A stretch of 45,941 nucleotides of DNA from Syntrophomonadaceae bacterium (GTDB taxonomy: Bacteria; Bacillota; DSM-12270; Thermacetogeniales; Thermacetogeniaceae). Numbering within the stretch: the first letter of the stretch is position 1; the number at the start of each line of letters is the position of its first letter. The translations under genes were made by a program, and so were the position numbers. The stretch is from the NCBI GenBank assembly GCA_012840385.1, contig DULK01000085.1, positions 1 to 45,941 on the forward strand. Direction: 5' to 3'. Shown piece by piece: positions 34,648-42,843 of the stretch. The notes under the pieces were generated by a model that saw only the letters and a list, made by a program, of their open reading frames with translations, did no database searches and was not told the DNA's origin.

Positions 34648-34992
34648 TTAATCCCCTTCGTAAAAATCGATGTAAAGCTCCCGGCCCCCGACTATTTTGA
34701 CATTGGGGCCGGAGCAGGACGGACAGAGGAATTCATAGTTCGGGGCTTCGTAGAGATGCCCGCAGTCTTTGCACTCGCAGCGCACCGGCTCCTCCCTGAT
34801 CTCCAGAACTGCGTCCTTGATGAGTTCATCCTCTTTCTGCAGAACCTCGAAGGCAAACTGCAGGGCGTCCGGCACCGCCATGGTCATTTTACCGACTACC
34901 AGTAAAACCCTGGTTATCTTTTTTATATCGTTTTCCGCAGCGCTGGCGCGGAGCTGCTTGACAACGCTTTCCATAAGAGAAAGCTCGTGCAT
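34648..34992 (-). CDS. hypA: Hydrogenase maturation nickel chaperone HypA
   Basis: A 114-residue HypA. The N-terminal MHELSLMESVV provides the Ni ligand His2. The zinc site is CECKDC ... CPSC (about 68-71 and 85-88). The start is placed at the ATG at 34992 because the MHE N-terminus is required for Ni binding; six extra in-frame codons exist upstream. It partners HypB and is separated from the hydrogenase operon only by repeat R3. Confidence 0.95.
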   Translation of the reverse strand: MHELSLMESVVKQLRASAAENDIKKITRVLLVVGKMTMAVPDALQFAFEVLQKEDELIKDAVLEIREEPVRCECKDCGHLYEAPNYEFLCPSCSGPNVKIVGGRELYIDFYEGD

Positions 34993-35091
34993 GTTCTTCC
35001 CGCCGTTCATCTTTTATCGCCTGTTTTGCCAGGCCTTATAATACAAGTCCATTTTAAGCCATGATTGTGCAGTTAGCAAGCGCAGGATGCC

Positions 35092-35340
35092 GTTTATCCT
35101 TGCGCTTGCTCCCGGACTCCGGTTGAACTCGCCCTACGACTCGTCGCAGACGGCAGCCGACCGCCTCCTACGCTGCATCCATGCATCGGAGTCGGCTACT
35201 TCGGCATCCATGCCTCAGTTCGGCTGCCGTTAGCTGCTCCTTCGTCAAGGGCGAGATAACAACCTCCGTAGGTCGCTGCGCCTGCAAGGATAAACAACTA
35301 TATATTGTTATTCTTCTGATGATACTGCCGGAGACGGTAA
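35092..35340. repeat. Intergenic foldable repeat, copy R3 (full length)
   Basis: Left end GTTTATCCTTGCGCTTGCTC (35092-35111), right end CTGCAAGGATAAAC near 35282-35295, then a T-rich tail with the weak hairpin TACTGCCGGAGACGGTA. Internal inverted halves GGCAGCCGA and TCGGCTGCC are present. The about 75 bases before the right end match R1 and R4; the core with two CATCCATG blocks is unique. It separates hypA from the hydrogenase operon and holds no credible gene. Confidence 0.8.
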
Positions 35341-35390
35341 AAAAGTTGCCGTTTATCCTTGACCTATCTTTACTGCAGGCGGCCGCGCGA

Positions 35391-35422
35391 GAAAAGGAGG
35401 AGCCACGGTTCGGACTCCTCCT
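35391..35422 (-). terminator. Terminator of the hydrogenase operon
   Basis: Minus strand: AGGAGGAG pairs with CTCCTCCT around about 12 bases, then TTTTC. It starts at the stop codon of the maturation protease gene. Confidence 0.7.
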
Positions 35423-35894
35423 ATCCGGCCGGCAGCATTTTTTTGATCTCCTCCAGGATGCGGGCTCTCGCCCGGGGAACTGCGGCCGCCACTGCGGGGG
35501 AGAGTTCCTCCACAAACGCCTCTTCGGTCACAATCTCTACCCCGACGACCAACAACCGCTCCGGCAGTTTACCCAGCTTCTTCCCCAACTCCACCGCGTC
35601 TATGACATTGATCCCGTGGGAGGAGAGGGGCATCACCTCCCGCGGGGGAAGCAGGGATGTGTCGAAGCAGTGAACCGTACCCGGAGGGGCACCGCTCATC
35701 ACCGCATCGACCAGGATCACCCGCTCGACACCATCCCAGAGATCAAGAAGATTGAGGCCGGGACATCCGGCCTCAATCACCTTCACCCCATCGGGGAGTT
35801 TGCACTCCTTGAGAGACCTGACAACATGCAGGCCCACTCCGTCATCCGCCGCCAGCAGGTTCCCGCAGCCGATGACGAGAACTTCCGGTTTCAT
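35421..35894 (-). CDS. [NiFe] hydrogenase maturation endopeptidase (HycI/HybD family)
   Basis: A 157-residue protease. GCGNLLAADDGVGLHVV at about 9-25 supplies the first Ni-sensing acidic residue, and ILVDAVMSGAPPG carries the second. SSHGINVIDAVELGK is the third family block. It removes the C-terminal peptide of the large subunit once nickel is in place. It is encoded directly after the large subunit (no gap), which strongly implies that this is its substrate. Confidence 0.94.
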   Translation of the reverse strand: MKPEVLVIGCGNLLAADDGVGLHVVRSLKECKLPDGVKVIEAGCPGLNLLDLWDGVERVILVDAVMSGAPPGTVHCFDTSLLPPREVMPLSSHGINVIDAVELGKKLGKLPERLLVVGVEIVTEEAFVEELSPAVAAAVPRARARILEEIKKMLPAG

Positions 35895-37208
35895 CTACCG
35901 CTCCCTGTGAAGCCTGACCTTCAGGGAGTGCGTTGCACAGGACTGGCACGGGTCGTAGTTCCGGATCATGATCTCGCACTTCAGGGTCAGTTCCTCATCC
36001 GAGAGGTGGAGAAGCTTCGGAACGAATTCCTGGAAGTCCTTCTCCAGGTTGTAGACGTTCCGTGCAGTCGGAGCAACGATATCCCACTTCTGGACGACGC
36101 CGTCCTTATCGATCCGCCCGCCGTGGCAGCAGATACCGCGAGCAGCCTCGGTGACGGCGTAGGACTCACCGGCCTTGTACTCGAAGGTTGGCTCCTCGAA
36201 CTTAGGCTCTCCGATCCAGTCGATCAGTGTCACGCAGGCATCAAGGGAGTGGACGAGCTCGATGGCGCGTGCCACTATACTCATGAAGGGATTGAAGCAC
36301 GGCACCTTGAAGCCGACTTCCTCGGCGGCCTTCTTGGCGTCCGCCGACAGCTGGTCGAAGTTGTTGTTCACCCGCGCCAGCGGGCCTACCAGGAAGGAGT
36401 CGCGGCCCTTGATGATGGCATGCTTGCAGTTGCAGGCCGGAACGTGCTTCTCGATGATCCAGACCGGATACTCCCAGTCGGGCACATCGAGGCCCTCGGT
36501 GGAGACCAGGCGGCCGTCGTTGATGGCGTACTTCCTGACGTCATGAAGAGCAACGTGCTCGCACTTCCGGACGAGGTCGGGATACGGCGGTTGAGATGCC
36601 AGCTTTGCGGCCAGCTTTACCGTTTCGAAGGCAAAGTCCTTGGCGGCCTTCAGGCGCTCCTTGATCTTCTCGAGATCGGACTTCGCCGGCACCGCGGTAA
36701 AGCCGCCAACCACCGATGTCCTGTTCTGGATCTCGTGGCCGGAAAGCAGCACGATCAGGTCGTTCCCAAGGCGCTTCAGTTCCAGGGCCTTGCCGACCAC
36801 CGGGAGCAGGTCGGGGTTCCCGGCCATGGCGATGACGCTCTCGTAGCCCAGGAAGTCCGGCGCGGCCAGGCAGTATACGTGCAGAGCATGGCTCATGATC
36901 CAGTCGGCATAATGCAGCAGCTCCCGGAGCAGAACCGTCTGCTCGCTGACCTTGACCCCCATCGCCCGCTCCACGGCGCGCACCGCCGCAATGTGGTGGG
37001 CATGCGGGCAGATGCCGCAGATGCGCTGGACGATTTCGGGAACTTCCTCGGCCTTCCGGCCGATCAGGAATGCCTCAAAGAACCGCGGTGGCTCCCAGAC
37101 CTCCCAGCGGGCCTTCTTCAATTCGCCGTTCGGACCGATGACGATGTCAATCGCACCGTCTCCTTCGGTACGGGCTATATAATCAACATAGATTCTCCTG
37201 TCTGTCAT
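35895..37208 (-). CDS. [NiFe] hydrogenase large (alpha) subunit, group 3
   Basis: A 437-residue catalytic subunit. The L1 motif RICGICPHAHH gives C64 and C67. The L2 motif DPCQSCATH near the end gives C421 and C424. Cleavage after H427 would remove the ten-residue tail for maturation. The layout resembles the alpha subunit of the cytosolic bidirectional (sulf)hydrogenases. No membrane-anchor subunit is encoded nearby, so the complex is probably soluble. It overlaps the small-subunit gene by 4 bases. Confidence 0.95.
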   Translation of the reverse strand: MTDRRIYVDYIARTEGDGAIDIVIGPNGELKKARWEVWEPPRFFEAFLIGRKAEEVPEIVQRICGICPHAHHIAAVRAVERAMGVKVSEQTVLLRELLHYADWIMSHALHVYCLAAPDFLGYESVIAMAGNPDLLPVVGKALELKRLGNDLIVLLSGHEIQNRTSVVGGFTAVPAKSDLEKIKERLKAAKDFAFETVKLAAKLASQPPYPDLVRKCEHVALHDVRKYAINDGRLVSTEGLDVPDWEYPVWIIEKHVPACNCKHAIIKGRDSFLVGPLARVNNNFDQLSADAKKAAEEVGFKVPCFNPFMSIVARAIELVHSLDACVTLIDWIGEPKFEEPTFEYKAGESYAVTEAARGICCHGGRIDKDGVVQKWDIVAPTARNVYNLEKDFQEFVPKLLHLSDEELTLKCEIMIRNYDPCQSCATHSLKVRLHRER

Positions 37209-37975
37209 ACGGCCTCAGCTCCTTTACTAAACTCTGGCGTGTTCCCGGCGTACTTGCGGAACTTGCGCACCACGTCAGCCTTAGAAAGACCGAGGTCCTC
37301 AACAAAGGAACGAGCCAGGGAGGCGGCGTTGCAGTCGCTCGCAGGCCCACGGCAGCCTTCACAGGGCCTGTTTAAGCTGGGGCAGAGAGCACCGCAGCCC
37401 GCAGCGGTAACGGATCCCATGCACGGCTTTCCCTTGGTCAGGAAAAGACATACATTCTCCTTCATCTTGCACTCGTTGCAAACGCTGTGGAACCGGAACC
37501 GCGGGTGGATACCTTTCAGGGCGCTCTTGATCAGGGTAACCAGTTCGCCCAGATCAATGGCGCAGCCGCGCAGGTAGTAGTCCACCTTGACATAGTAGTC
37601 GATACCGTAGGCCGGGAAGGACTTCAGGTCCCAAAGTTCGGTGTAGACCTTTTCTTCCAGTTCTTTCTGGGAAAATCCCGAGTAGTTCTTGATGGAGGGG
37701 AGCCCACCGAAGCAGGCGCAGGTCCCCATTGCCACGAGAACGCTGCATTCCTCACGTATTTTCTTCAACTCAAGCAGTTCCTTGGGGGAGGTGACGGCAC
37801 CTTCTACAAAACCGATGTCGTAGGGTCCCTCATGGTTTTCCCGCTTGGCCATCACAAAGTACCTGATATCTATCGCCCCCAGAACATCCAGCAGGACAGG
37901 CTCAATATTCAGGACGGAGAGCTGGCAACCTGCGCAGGAACTGAACTTAAAGAATGCGATTTTCGGCTTCGCCAA
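37205..37975 (-). CDS. [NiFe] hydrogenase small (delta) subunit
   Basis: A 256-residue iron-sulfur subunit. FFKFSSCAGCQLS (C14, C17) begins the proximal cluster site; GTCACFGGLPS and the Cys-rich C-terminal part (CNECKMKENVCLFL, then CMGSVTAAGCGALCP) supply further ligands. No twin-arginine signal, so it is cytoplasmic. This matches the delta subunit of group 3b enzymes. It lies between the fused diaphorase subunit and the large subunit, in the same order as hydB-hydG-hydD-hydA known from Pyrococcus. Confidence 0.93.
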   Translation of the reverse strand: MAKPKIAFFKFSSCAGCQLSVLNIEPVLLDVLGAIDIRYFVMAKRENHEGPYDIGFVEGAVTSPKELLELKKIREECSVLVAMGTCACFGGLPSIKNYSGFSQKELEEKVYTELWDLKSFPAYGIDYYVKVDYYLRGCAIDLGELVTLIKSALKGIHPRFRFHSVCNECKMKENVCLFLTKGKPCMGSVTAAGCGALCPSLNRPCEGCRGPASDCNAASLARSFVEDLGLSKADVVRKFRKYAGNTPEFSKGAEAV

Positions 37976-37988
37976 TTAGCACACCTCC

Positions 37989-39899
37989 TTAAAAGACCCC
38001 GCCGGGAAGGTTCATGATATCCGCATACTTGAATACAGGACCATCCTGGCAGACAAAGACCGGACCCATCTGGCAGTTTCCGCACTTCTTGATACCACAG
38101 CTCATACGGCGCTCAAGGGAAACGTAGAGCTGCTCCGGACTCCAGCCTCTCTTCAGCAGATCCAGCACCACGAATTTCATCATGATATCGGGGCCGCAGG
38201 TGATCATAATGGTGTTTTCCTTGCGGGAGGTCATCTTATCAAACAATGTGGTTACAACCCCGATGTTGTGTCCCCATTCCACACCCGGCGGCACGTAGTC
38301 CACCGTCAGGTACAGCCTGGTGTTCGGGATCTTGCGCCACTCTTCGTATTCATCGGTGAAGAGCATCCCGTCCGGGGTTCTGGAGCCGTACAGGATTTCG
38401 AAGTTGCCAAACTGATCGCGGTTTTTCTGGATAGACTTGATTACACCGCGCAGTGGAGCAAGTCCGATGCCGCCGGCGACCAGGAGCACGTTCTTGCCCT
38501 TCATTTCTTCCATCGGCCAGCCGAAACCGTACGGACCGCGGATACCTACCACATCCCCCACCTGCATCTTGGCAAGGGCCTTGGTGACGTTACCAACTGC
38601 GCGGACGGTGTGGTCAAAGGTACCTGTATTCTCATCGGCGCAGGAGCTGATGGAGATGGCCGACTCACCGATACCGAAGATGCTGATCAGGTTGAACACA
38701 CCGTTGTCGTAGGTGTAAGAATCGCGCACCTGGGGATCGACAAATTCGAAGGTGTAGGTGTTGACATCCGCCGTCTGCTTCTTGATCGCCTTGATAACGG
38801 CTTTCTGCGGCTCCCACGGGTTCACTTCGGTGTGAACGATCTTAACCGGAGGCCTGTAGAGCGTAACTTCCTTGGCCGGCAGCGGATTTTCCTGGATTCG
38901 GTTTATGACATCCACCGGGTCAATATGCTTGACACAGGTGGCCACACAGCGCCCGCATCCCACGCAGCCGGTAGCGTTGAACTGCTGCTGGTAGTAGGTC
39001 AGTTTGTGGTACATGCGTTGTTTCAGACGGGCCGTCCGGTCAGGCATGAAGATGTGATCCAGGGCAACCCGGGAAAATTCGTAGAACATGCAGGAATCCC
39101 ACATCCGGGTCCGTCCGCCCTTTTGCAGGGAAAGGTCAACCATGTCTTTCACGGCAAAGCAGTAGCAGGTCGGGCAAACAGCCGTGCAGCTACCGCAGGC
39201 AAGACATTTTTCCTTCTCTTCCATCCATACCGGGTGATCGAAGTTTTGATGGAGAAATTCTCCTAGATCACCGCCGACATCGATGCGCCTGGTCATATCA
39301 TGCTGGCAGGCGCGCAGTGCCCTCTTGCCGGCCACAAGGTCTTCCTCTGCGGCGGGAGCAAGACCGGCGGCCATTTCTTTTCCCCTGGCAGAGCCGATGA
39401 CTACGACAAACTTATCGCCGATATCCGTCAGGGAAAGATCGAACCCGACGTCCGCTTCCGGGCCTGTGTTGAACGAGGCGCAGAAACCATACTCACAGGG
39501 CTTCACACAGTTCAAGGCAATTACGGCCGTCTTGTCACGCAGTTCCTTGTAATAGGGGTCGGGGTAACTCCCCAGAAATACCTTGTCAAGGCTCAGCAAA
39601 CCGTTCACGTCACAGGGATGAACGCCGAAGAGCACCCGCTTGCCGACCGGTTTTTTTCCCTCTGCCACATCAGCTACTCCGCTGAAGTTCATCAGGTCCT
39701 GTTCCGGCTGATGGAAATATTTCTTCGGCGGCAGGATCGTGGTATCGTAATCGAGCCGCATATCCTCAGCTTTTTCCACAGGACCGAAAACAAATTTTGG
39801 ACCCTTCGCCACAGGGCCGAAGACTTCGTAATCAGCCTTCAATTTGGCTACAAAGCTGCCTAACTCCGACTTCGGGAGCACAAATGCTTCCACTGGCAA
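37989..39899 (-). CDS. Fused beta-gamma subunit of the hydrogenase: Fe-S protein plus FAD/NAD(P) reductase
   Basis: A 636-residue fusion. Residues 1 to about 345 resemble the HydB beta subunit: GVHPCDVNGLL, CVKPCEYGFC, and two 4Fe-4S sets (CLACGSCTAVCPTC, CVGCGRCVATCVKHID). Residues about 360-636 are the HydG-type ferredoxin-NADP reductase module: GESAISISSC, VAGGIGLAPLRG (NAD(P) site), and the Fe-S CGIKKCGNCQMG near the end. In Pyrococcus the two are separate genes. The start is the TTG at 39899 with GGAGG six bases upstream; a GTG at 39893 is possible, and ATG-initiated text upstream runs over the binding site. First gene of the operon. Confidence 0.9.
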   Translation of the reverse strand: MPVEAFVLPKSELGSFVAKLKADYEVFGPVAKGPKFVFGPVEKAEDMRLDYDTTILPPKKYFHQPEQDLMNFSGVADVAEGKKPVGKRVLFGVHPCDVNGLLSLDKVFLGSYPDPYYKELRDKTAVIALNCVKPCEYGFCASFNTGPEADVGFDLSLTDIGDKFVVVIGSARGKEMAAGLAPAAEEDLVAGKRALRACQHDMTRRIDVGGDLGEFLHQNFDHPVWMEEKEKCLACGSCTAVCPTCYCFAVKDMVDLSLQKGGRTRMWDSCMFYEFSRVALDHIFMPDRTARLKQRMYHKLTYYQQQFNATGCVGCGRCVATCVKHIDPVDVINRIQENPLPAKEVTLYRPPVKIVHTEVNPWEPQKAVIKAIKKQTADVNTYTFEFVDPQVRDSYTYDNGVFNLISIFGIGESAISISSCADENTGTFDHTVRAVGNVTKALAKMQVGDVVGIRGPYGFGWPMEEMKGKNVLLVAGGIGLAPLRGVIKSIQKNRDQFGNFEILYGSRTPDGMLFTDEYEEWRKIPNTRLYLTVDYVPPGVEWGHNIGVVTTLFDKMTSRKENTIMITCGPDIMMKFVVLDLLKRGWSPEQLYVSLERRMSCGIKKCGNCQMGPVFVCQDGPVFKYADIMNLPGGVF

Positions 39900-39987
39900 A
39901 AAACACCTCCCATTAAAATTCTCTAACAACCCCCAGTCTCAGATGCAAATACTTTCCTTCCCTGCGATCCCCCCCTTAACCTCAGTC

Positions 39988-40069
39988 GCATACAGTGCCA
40001 TCTGCTGTACACGATAAACCAAATCATGCCTTGACCCACAAAACATATAAAACTGCCGATACAGTGGCA
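39988..40069. promoter_or_regulatory. Paired ATACAGTG repeats upstream of the hydrogenase operon
   Basis: CATACAGTGCCA (39989-40000) and GATACAGTGGCA (40058-40069) are near-identical direct repeats in the leader of the hydrogenase operon. They could be activator or repressor sites. No clear promoter is seen; a hairpin TTTTTCAC-CTCA-GTGAAAAA lies further upstream at 40146-40165. The rest of 39900-40227 is AT-rich with nothing recognised. Confidence 0.3.
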
Positions 40070-40227
40070 TTGAGATAAAGCGACTGTTAGATTTTTTTAT
40101 TCTACATGCTGAAAAAAAATCCTTTTCAAAGGAAAAAATAAATCATTTTTTCACCTCAGTGAAAAACGGCTACTAAATTGGCCTGCCTGACTGTTCAAAA
40201 TAAAATATATGTGCCATTATCAAGGAA

Positions 40228-40562
40228 GACCATCATGCCGCCTCCGGCGGCACCTACAGATGAACGAAAAACGGTTTATCCTTGCTGGCGCAGCGACCTA
40301 CGGAGGTTGTTACTCGCCCTTGACGAAGGAGCAGCTAACGGCAGCCGAATCGACCCCGCACTCAAAGGGAATTCTGCCCTTTAACGTTCATTTAGAACCG
40401 GTCGTTATTAATTATCCCGTTACCGAGAGAAAGGGCCGTTGAGTGCGGGGGAGATAGGCGACTCTGCGCCATGGATGGCGTCATAGGAGCCGGTCGGCTG
40501 CCGTCTGCGACGCGTTATAAGCGAGTTAAACCGGAGTCCGGAAGCAAGCGCAAGGATAAACC
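40228..40562. repeat. Intergenic foldable repeat, copy R4 (full length, inverted)
   Basis: Inverted relative to R1-R3. From the right: GGTTTATCCTTGCGCTTGC end at 40544-40562, matching end at 40272-40283, and the tail hairpin TGCCGCC-TCC-GGCGGCA (40235-40252). The core is unique: CCCCGCACTCAA (40354-40365) and TTGAGTGCGGGG (40439-40450) form a 12-bp stem around about 70 bases. 40455-40500 recurs as the first bases of the window. No protein-coding frame of interest. Confidence 0.8.
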
Positions 40563-40650
40563 GAAACGTATTTCCAGGGCAGATATTTTTCTTATGCCTC
40601 CGCAACACGGGATCAATTGCAATGGGGGGCTAAAGCCCCCTGCTATGCAG

Positions 40651-40685
40651 AAAAAATTAAAAGCCTCCGGTTTTCCCTGAAGGCT
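40651..40685 (-). terminator. Terminator downstream of the YdcZ-type gene
   Basis: Minus strand: AGCCTTC pairs with GGAGGCT, then TTTTAATTTTTT. It stops transcripts from divIC-ppx-ydcZ before R4. Confidence 0.8.
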
Positions 40686-40735
40686 CATGTCTAATGATCT
40701 ACTGACAGCCTATTGGCAGTACAGGCTAAAGCTCC

Positions 40736-41176
40736 TCAGTTCAGCATCAGCTTCGCTCCTGTGGCCAGGAAGATCAGGCCGAGCAGCTTCCACCAGGTGA
40801 AGGGAATCTCCCGGAGCCCGAACAGCCCGAAGTGATCGATCAGGAGGGCGGTTGACACCTGGCCAACAACTATTGCGGTGGTGGCGATGGCCACTCCCAG
40901 CTTAGAGATGCTGGCCTGCACCAGATAAATGATCGCCACACCCAGGATGCCGCCAAGGTAAGCGTACCAGGGCGCCTGGGCATAGCGAGCCAGGCTTCCC
41001 TGCCCCAACCCGAACCACAGCAGGGCAACGAGCGCGGCCGTTCCTATCACATGAACAAAAAAAGTGGCCTCGAGCAGCCCGACGACCTTACCCAGGACGG
41101 TGTTCAGAGAACCCTGGAGGGCCATCGTGATACCTGCCGCGAGGGCTAACAACAGGGGAATAAGGGCAAGATGCAT
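40736..41176 (-). CDS. YdcZ-type (DMT-like) small membrane protein
   Basis: A 146-residue protein with about five hydrophobic segments. It fits the DUF606/YdcZ family: LALAAGITMALQGSLN at the start, then LVQASISKLGVAIATTAIVVGQ in the middle and a C-terminal FLATGAKLML. Some members act in pairs as small transporters; the substrate is unknown and only one copy is present here. It lies 19 bases after the ppx/gppA gene and ends at a good terminator. Confidence 0.82.
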   Translation of the reverse strand: MHLALIPLLLALAAGITMALQGSLNTVLGKVVGLLEATFFVHVIGTAALVALLWFGLGQGSLARYAQAPWYAYLGGILGVAIIYLVQASISKLGVAIATTAIVVGQVSTALLIDHFGLFGLREIPFTWWKLLGLIFLATGAKLMLN

Positions 41177-41195
41177 GAGAGGTCTCCTTCCACGG

Positions 41196-42095
41196 TTAGC
41201 TTAATTCAAGGATGATCCCGTGCAGAATATCGGCCTCGCTGACCGTTATTCCCGGCGCTGCGAGGTAGCCCAGGATCGCCCAGAGAATGGTGGTCCCTGC
41301 CACGATAATGTCCGCCCGCTCGGGCTGAAGGCCGGGCACCTCTCTCCTTTCCCCTGTAGTCTTTGCAGCGAGGGAGAACAATATTCTCTCCACCGCAGCC
41401 TGCGACAGGTAGTAGCCGTGGACCCGCTCCCAGTCGTAAACTGCCAGGGATTGATCCACCGCCGCCAGGGTCGTAACCGTCCCCCCCACCCCGATAATGT
41501 TATCTATTCGAAGATCCTTGATTTCGTCCAGAACTTCTTTCATTAAGGCAAGAAGGTCGTTAAGCAAAAGCGGCCGCTCGGTCAGCCGGACGGCTCCAAC
41601 AGGTATGCTGCGGCACCGCAGCGCCTTTTCCCGGCCTTCGCCGGGGCCGCGGTAGGTAAACTCCGTACTGCCCCCTCCGATGTCCAGCACCACGCCGCCG
41701 TCGATTCCCGGCAGGGCACGGCAGGCACCGATGTAACTCAAATAGGCCTCTTCCTCGCCGCCGATCACGTCGAGCCGCAGGCCGGTTTCCTGCCGCACCC
41801 TTGCAGCGAATTCCGCAGCATTGGAAGCCTCACGGACGGCGCTGGTAGCCACCACCCGCCAGCGGGTAACCCCGTGCTGCCCGATCAAGCGGGCAAACTC
41901 CTGCAGTGCCCGGATCGTCCGATCCACCGGTTCCGGCAGGAGCCCTTCCCCTTTCACCATCCCTTCTCCCACACGGCTCATCCGCAAAGCGGCCAGCTTT
42001 GGGTGCACCTTACCATCTTTCACTTCGGCGATCAGCAGCCGGGTGGAATTGGTACCTATATCTATTGCCGCATATGTATTGCCGGGTTGGGACAT
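41196..42095 (-). CDS. Exopolyphosphatase / guanosine pentaphosphatase (Ppx/GppA family)
   Basis: A 299-residue ASKHA-fold phosphatase. AAIDIGTNSTRLLIAEV near the start is the phosphate 1 loop, EEEAYLSYIGA carries the catalytic Glu region, and VVLDIGGGSTEF is the phosphate 2 loop. It hydrolyses polyphosphate or pppGpp. Only the catalytic N-terminal domain pair is present; the C-terminal HD-like extension of the long form is missing. The start is the ATG at 42095 (AAGGTG six bases upstream), with a GTG three codons earlier as alternative. Next gene upstream is divIC. Confidence 0.92.
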   Translation of the reverse strand: MSQPGNTYAAIDIGTNSTRLLIAEVKDGKVHPKLAALRMSRVGEGMVKGEGLLPEPVDRTIRALQEFARLIGQHGVTRWRVVATSAVREASNAAEFAARVRQETGLRLDVIGGEEEAYLSYIGACRALPGIDGGVVLDIGGGSTEFTYRGPGEGREKALRCRSIPVGAVRLTERPLLLNDLLALMKEVLDEIKDLRIDNIIGVGGTVTTLAAVDQSLAVYDWERVHGYYLSQAAVERILFSLAAKTTGERREVPGLQPERADIIVAGTTILWAILGYLAAPGITVSEADILHGIILELS

Positions 42096-42116
42096 GGGTG
42101 ACACCTTGCCTTTATT

Positions 42117-42458
42117 CTAGTCGCCGTAAGGCGAGTTGCTCATTTTCTTCGGAGGCGGCTGGACCTTTCCGGGAACTGCGGGCAGAACAAGGACCTCTCC
42201 CGGTTTTACAAGCCCCAGGTCCCTCCTGGCCGCTTCCTCGACATAGGCATCGCTCGAATAAAAACGGATCTTTTCTTTAAATTCCTGTTGCTTCTGCAGG
42301 AGCGCCCTTTCTTCCCTCTGGAGCTGCCTCAGTTCTCCCTGCATCCTCAGGATTTTGGCCTCGGTCGGAAGAAACAGGGCGCATAAAGCGAGCCCCAAAA
42401 GACTAAAGGCGAGCAACCGTCGTTTATTGAAGCAGCCTCTCCTATGCCTGCGCGCCAT
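42117..42458 (-). CDS. divIC: Septum-formation initiator DivIC/FtsB family
   Basis: A 113-residue bitopic protein. A basic cytoplasmic tail (about 1-14), one membrane helix (AFSLLGLALCALFLP), then a leucine/glutamine-rich coiled coil (ELRQLQREERALLQKQQEF) and the DivIC-type SSDAYVEEAARRDLGLVKPGE block. It acts in the divisome with FtsL and DivIB. The location after yabP-yabQ is the same as in Bacillus. The last 20 residues are Pro/Lys-rich and variable. Confidence 0.9.
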   Translation of the reverse strand: MARRHRRGCFNKRRLLAFSLLGLALCALFLPTEAKILRMQGELRQLQREERALLQKQQEFKEKIRFYSSDAYVEEAARRDLGLVKPGEVLVLPAVPGKVQPPPKKMSNSPYGD

Positions 42459-42461
42459 ATC

Positions 42462-42689
42462 TCAGGCCTCCTCCTCACCGTCCACCCCAAACAATCCGAG
42501 CGTGGTCGGGATAACGATCACAACCTCATAGCCCTTGGCCCGCGCCCGGTTAAGCAGGGTTGCCACCGTTGTGGCGTTGACACCCATTCTTTTTGCGATC
42601 TCCTCATTACTGTTTCCCATTTCTTTCAGTACTACAGCCTGTTTTTCCCGAAAACTGAGCTTTTCCGCCCCGCGTATTTCCAGGTGCAC
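42462..42689 (-). CDS. Small helix-turn-helix protein (sigma-70 region 4-like)
   Basis: A 75-residue protein. KLSFREKQAVVLKEMGNSNE followed by IAKRMGVNATTVATLLNRAR is a clear HTH of the region 4/LuxR type. It reads GTG at 42689 with GGCGGGG five bases upstream. No other domain; the C-terminus (YEVVIVIPTTLGLFG) is hydrophobic. A DNA-binding regulator or partner of sporulation or division genes is likely, given that it sits between yabQ and divIC. The DnaA-box-like cluster just upstream could be its own target. Confidence 0.75.
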   Translation of the reverse strand: MHLEIRGAEKLSFREKQAVVLKEMGNSNEEIAKRMGVNATTVATLLNRARAKGYEVVIVIPTTLGLFGVDGEEEA

Positions 42690-42701
42690 GTATTCCCCGC
42701 C

Positions 42702-42733
42702 TTATCCACATATTGTGGACATTTTGTGGATAT
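42702..42733. promoter_or_regulatory. Cluster of three DnaA-box-like sites upstream of the HTH gene
   Basis: TTATCCACA (42702-42710) is a perfect consensus DnaA box. TTGTGGACA (42713-42721) and TGTGGATAT (42725-42733) are its reverse complements with one or two differences. TCCACA-TAT-TGTGGA also makes a perfect inverted repeat. The cluster is 13 bases from the GTG of the HTH gene, so it could be a DnaA-controlled promoter region or an operator for the HTH protein. The remainder up to 42843 holds a weak hairpin only. Confidence 0.45.
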
Positions 42734-42843
42734 ATTTTGTACAAAACAATTTCTCCAACGGAATAAAAAATCCTTCTTCAGACGGGAGAAATTTCAATAA
42801 GATAGCCCTTCCCCGCCTAAAAGATTAGGCGAGTACGGGCAGG

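Noticed and set aside
35181-37577. A 798-codon plus-strand open frame across the hydrogenase protease and large subunit
   Set aside because: It is antisense to two clearly conserved hydrogenase genes and has no domain pattern; long antisense frames are expected in GC-rich DNA.
40178-40442. Plus-strand frames inside repeat R4 (68 and 77 codons)
   Set aside because: They follow the repeat's conserved DNA and have no family resemblance; the repeat is better explained as non-coding.
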